This document shows positions 20,816-30,503 of a stretch of DNA of 64,000 nt, piece after piece. The translations under genes and the position numbers were made by a program. Source of the DNA: Falciphora oryzae (lineage: Eukaryota > Ascomycota > Sordariomycetes > Magnaporthales > Magnaporthaceae); assembly GCA_000733355.1 (NCBI GenBank), contig JNVV01000042.1, forward strand, positions 97,778-161,777, in the 5' to 3' direction. Positions within the stretch are counted from its first letter, which is position 1, and each line of letters begins with the position of its first letter. Under the pieces are notes generated by a model. That model worked only from the letters and a program-made list of their open reading frames with translations. It was not told where the DNA came from and made no database searches.

Positions 20816-23126
20816 TGTGTGAGAGGTCTTTAGGGTTGCTCGTCCTTGGGCTAGAGCGAAGGCAGAGACGGAAATATGCTGAGGAAAGGGCAGGGGTTTG
20901 GTTTGTCGGGAAATGGAACGAGCGGAGGGAGACGGCAGAGGTTTGATGACGATGGAAGAAGTAGCAGTTCACATAAACAGGAAAACACACGGGAAGTTGA
21001 CGGCTTTATATCATCCCATCGCCTTTTGCCCAAAAGAAAGGAGCAACGGCGGCACCACAGGGCCTACGCGTTGCGTGGTCGTTGGTGAGTGACGTCCAGC
21101 AAGAGGTGGCCGCTAAGCCGGATTAGGGCAATACCATCGCCAAGAAATTTGGTGAGAAAGCCGGATGAGGAAAGAAGAGTCGCCAAGACACACTTCCTGT
21201 GGGGCTGCCCCCGAGTCCCGACCAATCGACCCGGTGGGAAGGATCCAAGGCTCGAAACAGAGCGCTGCACTTGGCTGGCTCATCCTGAACTCGCAGGCCG
21301 GCCGATCACCTCATGGATGGGGCGGACAGTGTCCTACCGAGCCCATAACTGTCCCGTGATGAGGAGTCTTAGCGGCCCTAGAGGCCATTTGTGTCCGAGC
21401 CCGTCCCTTCGCTTCAAGATGTGTACGCAGCACGGTAATTGACTAGAAACGACAAGAAAATGATAATAATCTTTGAGTGCTTTTCTACATTAGCCCGTCG
21501 TTTACTCACGTTATTTTTTGGGTCTAAGCTGCCAAGCTCATCTGTCCATACTGAGCCCAACTATCACAAGAAGTGCCTGTAATTCGACCGCGCCAGAGGG
21601 GTGATAACTATCTCCTCGAGACTGATGGAAAAGGCTTTCAAATAAGGAACAGTGGCTCTCATGGCTCGGATACCAGTGGGAGTGTGCAGTATCTTTGGAT
21701 TATCGGCACAGATTCCATCGTCATGAGATATATTTTCTTCCCTAATGTTGGTCATAATTCCTCCGCCCAAAACATTTCGCATCCCTACAGCGGTCTAGTC
21801 ACTTTTTTTTCCTGCTGGGAATCCTATAAGCAGCCTAGGTGATGGACATTGTCCAAACTTCTGAGCCTCCGAACAAATTCAAACGGGGGTGGCAGGGTTA
21901 TTATTTCCACAGAAAAAGCGACGTATAATCGATCAACAACCGCAGCCATCGCGCCTACGGCTAGAAGCGGACCGAACGCGCGCTTCTTACCATGGAAAAG
22001 CTCTGATGGATACCTTGACTGTCCCATCGCTGTTCTGCGAGCTTGCTATTATGTAATTATAACTCCACTGCTCTGCAAGAATAGCATACGTAATTACCAG
22101 CGCTTACGGTACCCGTGAGGTATTATCCTTCGTGACATCGTGTTCCGACCGCAAAGGGGTTAGACCCGGGATCTACGGGAAACTGACCGAGAACCGACCG
22201 ACAGCGAGTATTTCTCTCTAGATATTATAAGTCTAGAGTGATTAGTATCACCACTCCAGAAGTCGGGAGGATCTTCTCCGCGTGGTTGATATGTCGCACG
22301 AGGATGTGGGAGCCGAGAAAACCCGCTTCGGTTCAGCCGCAGTGGGCTCTTCACCTCGGCTACGACAACCTGAACAAACAATCGTCCAAGGAGTTTTATT
22401 TTCGGTTCGCTGCATGCGGGGAAAGAAATGTGATCATCCCTGCAGAGTGGTGATTCCATCGCATCGGCGATGGCCAGAATCAGATTAGCTGGACAAACCC
22501 CTTCCTTCGCGCCGGGAACGCGTTCCTGGAGTCGTGGTTGGCTGGGGAAATAGGCAGAATGGGCCCGCCGTGCATGCCGGCCGGCGAGGCTGGGTACCTG
22601 AGCCGAAAGCTAGGGATGAACTCCCAAGACTTTCGTTCCTTCACCGACAGGATGCCAGGATGGCCTAGTCTATATCGCCATATATTCATATGTAGCGCCA
22701 GAAATAGCATCATGTCTAGTGGAGTCCACGCGCGGGAACAATCTCAGCTGGGGATGCCTAGCGCGACAATAATCTAGAGTCGGGTATGCTGCCCATAGTG
22801 ATTACGAAGTGACGATGGTGCACGTATCTGGCAGGTCGTAGGCATCGTCGGACCGAAAACTCTCACCCGAGGAAAACGAGATACGAAAAATACGGTCAGA
22901 GGTCGTGTATAAAAGAGGAGGGAAGCCCACTTTCAGGAGAGCTTTTGTTCCTGGCAGGACAAGACAACCAAAGCCTCAAGGACAGCAAAGACGATATTCC
23001 AGGTAAGCAGGCGCTCTCCTCGGTCCAGGGATGATCTCAAAGACGCATCGTTCATTGACCTTTCAAAGTACGGCCCGACTCCAAAGTCTTCTAGCAGCAG
23101 CAACCGTCTCCCGCGAACCAGCCAAA
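20816..23126. other. AT-richer intergenic region, possibly with a gene relic
   Basis: This 2.3 kb stretch is visibly less GC-rich than its surroundings (about 21.4-22.9 kb) and full of short frames. One plus-strand frame at 22238-22777 runs 180 codons with a single internal stop at 22451-22453. No family is recognised. The right end holds the promoter of the ten-cysteine secreted protein. Confidence 0.4.
22908..22915 (+). promoter_or_regulatory. TATA box of the ten-cysteine secreted-protein gene
   Basis: TATAAAAG lies 211 bases before the ATG at 23127. A strong donor (AG/GTAAGC at 23003) and possible acceptors near 23094-23100 suggest that a short 5'-leader intron lies in between. Confidence 0.5.
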
Positions 23127-23513
23127 ATGCGCTTTTCCGCCGCCTTCACCGTCCTCCTGGCCGCCGCCATGACCTCGGCCGCCTCCACGGACGACGTGGT
23201 CGCCCCGTCCCTCCTCGGCGTCGAGGCGCGCGATGCTGACGAGCCGCTCCTGGAGCGCGAGGTCATGGACCTGGCCGGCAAGATGGTCAAGCGGGCGTGC
23301 GACTACAGCGTCAACTGCGCCTGCGACTCGCGCGGCGAGCAGCTGACGGTGTGCGGCAACTGCCGCTGGGACAGCGGCACCGGCCCCTACGTCGTCACCA
23401 GGAACAGGAAGAACAACCACATCTACGAGTGCTCCAGGGACGGCAAGAAGTGCTGCTCCTATGGTCCTGCCGATGACTGCGGAACTAGCAGCGCCAGGTG
23501 CATCGTCAACTAG
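23127..23513 (+). CDS. Small secreted cysteine-rich protein (effector-like)
   Basis: An ORF of 128 residues from the ATG at 23127, chosen because MRFSAAFTVLLAAAMTSAAS is a clean signal peptide; the frame is open further upstream but that part is not protein-like. An acidic pro-region of about 35 residues ends in KMVKR, a Kex2-type site. The mature part of about 73 residues holds ten cysteines, with ACDYSVNCACD, TVCGNCRWDSG, ECSRDGKKCCSY, DDCGTSSARC, enough for five disulphides. The family is not recognised. Small size, pro-peptide and cysteine density fit a secreted effector or antimicrobial-type protein, but there is no direct evidence of function. A TATA box lies upstream. Confidence 0.8.
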   Translation: MRFSAAFTVLLAAAMTSAASTDDVVAPSLLGVEARDADEPLLEREVMDLAGKMVKRACDYSVNCACDSRGEQLTVCGNCRWDSGTGPYVVTRNRKNNHIYECSRDGKKCCSYGPADDCGTSSARCIVN

Positions 23514-25163
23514 GGGACTTCCCTAACGGGGAAAGAGGGCGCGTCGGAAAAAGACAGTTCAGCTGCCTGCGGTGGACCATGGCGGGATGAGGGATTCTGC
23601 CAACGCTTAGTCGTTTTCCGGAGTGAGCACTGAGACGGTCTCGACCCACCATTGCGCTAAACACATGTGGGAAACCCCGGGAAAGGAAAAAAAACCCCGA
23701 TGAAAACACAAGAAAAATTTTTCTTTCATACCCTCGTTTGTACCCTTTTCTCAGGCTTTCGCGCTTGAGCTTATCTAGCTCCCTACTTTCCAAAGATTCC
23801 TGCCAGATAATACAGCGCAAATATTGCTGTCTATGCCAGATCGATAATGAGTGACGGGGTTGTTGGGAAACAATCGCTGCTTCCATGTTTTGGATGGCAG
23901 GAGGCACCATCAGCCTTGTAAGTTGGCTTGGTGGCGCGAAACTCTGGCCCTGCCTCTTGCCCAGCAGATCTACCTTGGTGGAACGGGCAGGGTAGCTGGG
24001 AGGGCGAAAAAACGCAACGAAACGACTTGAATGCAGGAAAGAAAGACGGGGAATCATAGTAGCCTTCTGTGAGCGGTGGGCAGGAAGATTAGGGCAGTCA
24101 GACGTTGGCCATTCCTTCGAGTTGGTGATAATGACAGCATCCGGCGTGGCTGGATCACGGTGGGTGGGGACTTAGTGGCCTCGCTCTCGGCCGTGCCTCA
24201 ATTGATGACCAAGTGGGCAGAGGGAGCCACATCAATCGAGGGCTAACCGTGCCCTCCAGCATGACAATTCCAGGGGGAGTCTGCTCGCGCAATCACGTTC
24301 TAGCCGTGTCATCGCACAGAGGGGAAAGTTGACGGGGCTGAAGACCAATCTCCATGAGAGCCGTAGATGCTTCCAGCGCGAGCAGTTTGGTGGCTTGGGT
24401 GGCTCATCGAGTGCTCCTGCACCTTCTTGGCGGTGCCCCTTCCCTATGTGCCATCCGCGCGGGGGTGGCTGGCCTCTCTTCTGCCGCAGGTCTGGTTTGG
24501 CGGTGTGGGCTTTTTCTGCCAGATTTGGCGGTGAAAAAGTGTTTGCAGCAAATACGCACGGGCCCTTCGATGTTTGCAGGAAACACGCACGGACCTCTCC
24601 ACCGATGCCTATATAGATCTCCCCTCCCTCCCCTCCATTTGCCTGTTTTCTTCCTTTCTCCTTAGCTCTCTTTGCCTTTTGGCTTAGATCAAGTGTAGTA
24701 TCTGTTCTTTTCAGTTTAATCTCTGAAACTGGTCTACTTGACCAGAATCATATGATTATTCTTATTTTTGCCACTCGAGGGATTCCCGCTGGGCTTGCCT
24801 ATGGTTTCCCTCACAGTGTCCCTCGTATTACACTGCCTCGAGGTGACGCGAACCAACTTTTTTTCTCATTGCATGTCCGGGCTTGCCCAGGCTGTGAAGA
24901 GGATCATGCATGGCGAGGTCGAGATACTGCTGCTGCCTGGAGCTGCTTGGCAAGATATTTGCTTTGTGGACGAATGTTTTTTGTGGCGACGGAGATGATT
25001 AATTTTGTGCGGTGTGTGTAGCTGGTCGTGCATGGGGCGGCCACGTCTCCAAGTCACAGCAGCACCGGGGTCGCGACAAATGGATGATTCGACCTCAATT
25101 GGGCTTATTGCGTTTCGCAAGCCATAGCGACAAACATCTATCCTAGATTCTTTGGGTGTCTAC
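23514..25163. other. Intergenic region, no supported gene
   Basis: It lies between converging 3' ends. A TATA-like CTATATAGA near 24609, followed by a pyrimidine-rich stretch, resembles a promoter, but no convincing ORF follows on the plus strand. A non-coding transcript cannot be excluded. Confidence 0.4.
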
Positions 25164-27116
25164 CTATGTCTTCCTATCCAAGGCCTGTGTCATGGTCAGT
25201 AATCCGAAAACATTCGACGGAGAGTAGCGACGAGAACTCACCACAGCGAATCGGCTTCTTGCCCGGATACGCTCGCCGTACAGCACCAAGACCCACGGCA
25301 CAAGCGTCAGCGCTGTCGCAATACTTCCGAGCAAGATGCCAGCATTAGGCGGCCCCAGGTTCCGAAACAGCATCCCAGTCACGAGAGGAAAGATGCCGCC
25401 GAGGATATTGCGGCAGCAGCTCTGCGCCGCGAGAGCCGACGACGCGTATACCTGGTACACGTCGGCAAGGTAGTTGAAGGTGGCCAGATACACCGAGAAG
25501 ATGCCCACCGTCGCCACTCCGAGCCCCATGGTCGGACCTATCCAGTGCGAGTCGGGTCGCGAGGCGAGACCGAAGAGGAAGAGACCTGCGGGGAGCAGCG
25601 TCGCCGACAAGCAGGTGAAATAGAGGCGGGACTCGGGCGCGTCGGCCGGTAGGCGCCGGCGGAGAAAAAGCCACACGGGGGACAGCGTCGCCGGGTCGAC
25701 GTCCGAGTTGGTGTCCCAATTGCGGTGGCGCAGGAGCCGCTCCTGGAGGATGCTGAGGGCGGTGGCGACAATTGAGCCGACGATCATGGCAGTGAAGACG
25801 TAGCCCGACTGCCTAATGCTCCAGCCGTACACCACCTCGAAGACGAGAGGGATGCCGCCAAAGGTCAAGTAGAGGACACCCCACGCGAACGAGACCCAGA
25901 GCGAGAAGAAGAAGACTACGGGCTCTGTGAACAGAAGATGGAACGGCCGTGACAGCGAGATGGAGATCATCTTGCTGATCGAGGCTCTCTCCTCGTCCGA
26001 CTTGACCTTCCACCGGATCCGCTGGAGAGAAGCCGACGCCGCCACGGACTCACGTCGCGACACCGCCTTCTCGTCGGGGCCATCCGCTGCCTTGTCCGGT
26101 GTCCCCGCCTCCAAGTCCGAGTCCGCCCCTCCTCCACCACGCGGCAGCGTCAAAGAGTCCTCGACCCAGACACCGTAGTAGCCCTGTTTCTCCATCTCCT
26201 CGTACCACTTGTTCAACGCTCGGGCCTTGCGCGACAGTAGGATGGAGCCGCGGCTCTCCTTGAACAGCACGACCAGCGCAACCATCAGCACGGCCGCGGC
26301 GATGACCTGGTGCCAAAAGACCCACCTCCAGGCGCCGCGGGCGCCCCTGCCCGAGATCTCGGCGCCGACCATGGGCCCCAGGCCGGTGCCGACGAGGACG
26401 GCGCCGCTGAAGAGGGCCATCGGGGTGTTGCGCTCCTCGGCGCGCCACATGTCGGCGATGACGCCACCGATCATGGTGCTGAAGACGGAGCCGCCGACGC
26501 CCGTCAGCAGGCGCGCGGCCAGCATGGCGGCCAGCGACCGGGCGGCGCCGCACGCGGCCTGGAACGCGACGAAGACGATGCCCGACGCCACGAAGACGGG
26601 GTACCGCCCGTTGATCTCGGACAGCGGCGCTAACACCATGGGCGCGAGGGCGAAGCCGAAGCAGAACGTCGTTATCCCCGCCAGCACGGCCAGGTGCGAC
26701 GTCGAGGCCTCGCCCGTGCCCTCGTCGGAGAGGTCGCCGGCCATGTCGCGCGCCGGCGGGGCGTACGAGCCGGCCGTGTAGGCTGTCAGGAGGGTGGCGA
26801 TGCACGACAGGAACAGCATTAAGTTCTTGCGGCGGCGCGGCCAGTGCAGCGGGTTTGCGAAGCGGCTCAGGTCCGGCGCCGGCGGGGCGGGCGGCTGGTC
26901 GTCCTGGCGAGGGGCGGTGTCGGGGACCGGGAGTGGAGTGTCGAAGGTCAGGTAGAGCTGGATGATCTCGGTGCTCGCATCGACAGTCTCCCTCGCCGAC
27001 GAGTCCATCGTCTGTTCACCCTCAGAGCTGGTCATCCCCTCCTGCCGGGCATGGCCGCTGTGGACGGCAATATCATCCCGAGAGGGGTTGGGGTGCCCCC
27101 TGGCACTGGAAGTCAT
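25164..27116 (-). CDS. Major facilitator superfamily transporter, drug:H+ antiporter 1 type
   Basis: The frame is open for 650 residues from the ATG at 27116. An acidic/polar N-terminus of about 85 residues precedes LHWPRRRKNLMLFLSCIATL and about 12 membrane helices. Motifs typical of the DHA1 group include PLSEINGRYPVF (motif A region) and RLLTGVGGSVFSTMIGGVIAD in helix 4-5. The central loop is long and polar. Near the 3' end a perfect GTGAGT...ACTGAC...ACAG intron of 57 bases lies at 25241-25185. Because 57 is a multiple of three and holds no stop, the ORF reads through it. Splicing gives 631 residues, ending AVALDRKT. It is likely a plasma-membrane exporter of small toxic compounds; the substrate is unknown. 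Confidence 0.88.
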   Translation of the reverse strand: MTSSARGHPNPSRDDIAVHSGHARQEGMTSSEGEQTMDSSARETVDASTEIIQLYLTFDTPLPVPDTAPRQDDQPPAPPAPDLSRFANPLHWPRRRKNLMLFLSCIATLLTAYTAGSYAPPARDMAGDLSDEGTGEASTSHLAVLAGITTFCFGFALAPMVLAPLSEINGRYPVFVASGIVFVAFQAACGAARSLAAMLAARLLTGVGGSVFSTMIGGVIADMWRAEERNTPMALFSGAVLVGTGLGPMVGAEISGRGARGAWRWVFWHQVIAAAVLMVALVVLFKESRGSILLSRKARALNKWYEEMEKQGYYGVWVEDSLTLPRGGGGADSDLEAGTPDKAADGPDEKAVSRRESVAASASLQRIRWKVKSDEERASISKMISISLSRPFHLLFTEPVVFFFSLWVSFAWGVLYLTFGGIPLVFEVVYGWSIRQSGYVFTAMIVGSIVATALSILQERLLRHRNWDTNSDVDPATLSPVWLFLRRRLPADAPESRLYFTCLSATLLPAGLFLFGLASRPDSHWIGPTMGLGVATVGIFSVYLATFNYLADVYQVYASSALAAQSCCRNILGGIFPLVTGMLFRNLGPPNAGILLGSIATALTLVPWVLVLYGERIRARSRFAVVSSRRYSPSNVFGLLTMTQALDRKT

Positions 27117-28769
27117 TCGATCTCGGGAAATTGACCGACATCAACGACTGATAGAGCAAGTTAAAGAGATTAGGGAACAAGTATGGAGGGTTTACTGCCT
27201 GTGGGCTCACTCTTTTTTGATCCGGGATCAGCAGCGAAGTAAGTGACCTGTCCGGAATTTGATGGGGAGCCTGGCTATTTAGCATCGCCCACAAACAAGA
27301 CTTCTCCACATGCACAGCGTAGCGAAAGTTCAAACTTCATGTCGCGGCGCTTGTTGGCGATGCCCGATGGAGGTTTTGATGGGTCCACCAGGGTTCCCGT
27401 CGGTTGCGGGAATAGACGGGGACAGCAGCGGCACAGTTCCTCCCGGCCGGGTACCCGCCAAGGGCCGGGTTTACGCAAACCGTCGTCATACAACGGTGTG
27501 TTGTATTCTGCTATCCCCCCTCCTGCCGTGTTCCCCCTCGCCTGTGATCGATCCTACCTGCATGTATACTCGTCTACGTATGGGGAGAGGAGGGGGAGAT
27601 TCCATCTCGCCAAGAGGGCGGCCTCGTCAAGATTGGCCCTGCCCAGTCGCTGGGCGGATGTAAATCGCTGGGGAAATACCCAGGTGTACTTTGGGCCTCC
27701 AGCACACGACGTCGAGGAAGGGTTTCGTCGAAGGATTCGTCCAGTGGGCCACGAGCCAACTGTTCCACTCGAGCGAGAGTCCGACCCCGGCTGGGATGGG
27801 GTGGGTTGTTGCCGAGAAGCGGGCAAATCCTCTTTATTCCCGGGGCCGGCCTTCCTCAACAATCATCTTCCAACCTGGCTGGGACGTAGCGCCAAGCGCC
27901 CGGTCGAGCTGAGGGTAAGAAAATGCAACCTAGTCGGGAAAGCCGCGCTGCATGCGGTGCACGGAGCATGGAACATGCAGCGAAGTGACATTGGGTCGAG
28001 AGGGCGGGAGGGGGATGGCAGGTTATCTCAAAACCCCTAGCGCCGCCGCCCCGCGTACGCCCGGAGCATTCCCGGTTTGAGCACCCGCAACAACGACTGG
28101 GGCACAATGGCAGCGGCCGTCGCTGACTCGAACTCCGGATAATCCCCTATTCGAATTCAATCTGGTGAACATTTTTCCCTTCTCCTTCCCGCCCTCCCCC
28201 TGTCCTCTTGGCTGCGCTGCAGCATTGCTGGATTAGCACCGGGAAGGCAGTGGGACAAGCTCGGTGTCGGTGGATCGCTGGTGCAGGCTCGCGAAATGGA
28301 TTGCCTCATTGGTCTGCGGGCCGTTCATGTGAGGCAGGGGGCGACGGCCATGGTCAACGCTTGCAAGCCGAGGAGCATAGGTCTATTTTGGATTCCTCCG
28401 GCTGCGCATTCTAATGGAAAGCGTCAGTAAAACATTCGAAGCTTGCCGAACTGCGGCGGCCGAGGCCGAGGCTGATCGGAGGTGCGTGAGGGGACTAGCG
28501 GGTGTTGGTGTCTTCTAGTCCCCTCCAGGGGCAACCCCACAGGCCGCGCTGCCGGGTAAAAGTCGGCCTGAAAACCTCGCTGCAGACTGAAATTCTTGTT
28601 GCCCCACCATCAATGACGAAAGACTTGCACAGGCTCAACTCTGACGACGGGCGCTGGCGATCAAGAGATTTCATGACAAACGACGACTGCGTGATTCGAT
28701 TCACAACCTCCGAGCTGGCGAGGTAGCCTCGAACCCTGCACCGAGAAGTCCTAGAAGGAAAGAGGCAAG
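27117..28769. other. Divergent intergenic region, no supported gene
   Basis: It separates the MFS transporter from the PBDC1-family gene. A plus-strand frame of 265 codons at 27243-28040 is open but lacks protein character and overlaps frames on the other strand. Confidence 0.45.
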
Positions 28770-29635
28770 ATGGTCCAGACGTTCGGCCCCGAGCCTCCGC
28801 CGGGGATGCGCCCCGCGCCTGCAGGCTTCGATGCGGAGAATGCGCCGAACCACGAAGGTGTAAGTCGACATCCTCGCGTCGCGCGCTGTGCGCCCGGCCG
28901 GCTTTCTAGGGAGTGGTTGTAGCTAACGGGCGACGAATAGATCGAGATGGCGTTTGCGCAGAAAGGTTCGTTTCCGCATGCCCGATGTCCTCGACGACTT
29001 GCCATATCTGCCCCGCGCCCAAACAACCCCGCACGTCGCGACGCGCCGCGCCGGCAACCTGGCTGGATGGAGATGGGTCGCAAGCTGGGAGGGATAAGAG
29101 GGTAGTCTAGGGAATGCTTCACCTAGAAGACGTGTCGACTGACAAATTTGGTACCCGTCGCACAGTCATTCAGCACATGGAGACGTACTGGAAGATCCTG
29201 AAGAACAAGCGGGGTTCTCAGCTCCGTCTAACAAAGATGGACGACGAGATATACGAGCACCTCAAGGCCGACTTCCCCGAGCTCGACCCGGCAGAGGACA
29301 TTGTGGAGGACAAGCTGAAGAGCAAGGAGGGCAAGGAGAGGTGGCGGAAATTCATGATGGCGTACGAGAAGAGGGTGGAGGATTTCAACTTTGGCACAAT
29401 GCTGCGTCTCAGTCCGAAGGATGATGTGGACACGGAGGAAAGGGTCATATTTGGTAAGTTGCCTTCATATCCTCTTTATCTGGACGAACAGGTGTGCTGA
29501 TTCCTCTTTTCCGCTGCAGTGCCGAGAATGCAATTCTACGCGTTCGAGATTGCAAGGAACAAAGCCGGGCTTAACGACTGGGTCTACGAGCAGGCACATC
29601 CGGAGGAAAAGAAGGAGGAGGGCGCGAGCAGCTGA
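28770..29635 (+). CDS. PBDC1: PBDC1 / yeast YPL225W family protein
   Basis: Four exons: 28770-28859, 28941-28965, 29166-29453 and 29520-29635, giving 172 residues. All introns are GT-AG; the second exon is only 25 bases. The spliced protein shows the family signature from end to end: FDAENAPN then IEMAFAQKVIQHMETYWKIL, LRLTKMDDEIYEHL, KERWRKFMMAYEKRVEDFNF and RMQFYAFEIARNKAGLNDWV. Length is normal for the family (yeast about 146 residues), with a short Pro-rich N-terminal addition and a Lys/Glu-rich tail. Recent work on the yeast member links it to co-translational folding of elongation factor eEF1A. The older name, polysaccharide biosynthesis domain protein, is misleading. It should be a cytosolic housekeeping protein. 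Confidence 0.9.
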
Positions 29636-30503
29636 GATGAGAGTTTCCTAGAAGACAAACAAGATCATTTATGCATGCAACCTGCAGACAAGCGCCGTGC
29701 GCGCATATAAACTGGATGCTCGTGCCGTTACTGCTGTGATCCTAGCTTTGGGGGCGCGGATAACAAGCTCGCCCGCTAAGACTGACGGTCGCCTTTCGGC
29801 TTGGCCCGTGGTAGGCATTCTAGTCGACGCTAGTCTTGGTTTGCGATGGGAGCACTGCGCCATGTGCCGTCTCCTTCGGTCGGAATGGTTGTGGTTGCGA
29901 GGGAGATTTCAGACGACTTGCGACGTTCCATGAAGAGCGCAAAGGGATCACAAAGGATGCGTCCCTGGGGGCACCAAAATTCACTAATTTAGAGGTGCAG
30001 TAACCTGACGCATTCTGTTCAGTGCACTTGGTCTTGATTTGGTCGCATCTAATCCATCACAGCAAAATTGGTATTGTTCCTCCACGCCTCCACGCCGCCT
30101 TCTACTGGACAATACCAAGCAAGCTGCACCTGAACGAGAACAAAGGCATCGGTGTCGCGAACGGGCACGTTACATGATGATACTCTTTTTGTTCTTTTTT
30201 TTTCTCTTGCTTCTTCTTTTCTGGAATCTGCCTCAATCATGACAAACCCGTTCCGTCTGGATCGCTAACCTCCCGCGCCGGAGCGGAAGGACCGACGGCC
30301 AACAATTCATCCTGCTGGCAGGCAGTCGCGATTATTCCTCCTTTGTCCTCCAACGCATGGAACGCATGCCGTTCTCGCTTTCCAAGAAACCCGACGTCTT
30401 GCATCCTGTGCCGCCCTGCCGTTTTGAGCCTTTCAAGCTGGTCACCGGGCGCCTCGACTGAAGCAAGTGCTTTGTCGCCCCTTCCTTCGATGGTTGATGA
30501 AAG
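29636..30503. other. Intergenic region, promoter side of the ABC transporter
   Basis: No gene is supported. A pyrimidine-rich stretch at about 30180-30235, typical of fungal promoters, precedes the transporter gene. Confidence 0.45.

Noticed and set aside
27243..28040. Plus-strand ORF of 265 codons between the MFS and PBDC1 genes
   Set aside because: No signal, domain or consistent composition; frames on the other strand overlap it. It looks like a chance open frame in GC-rich DNA.
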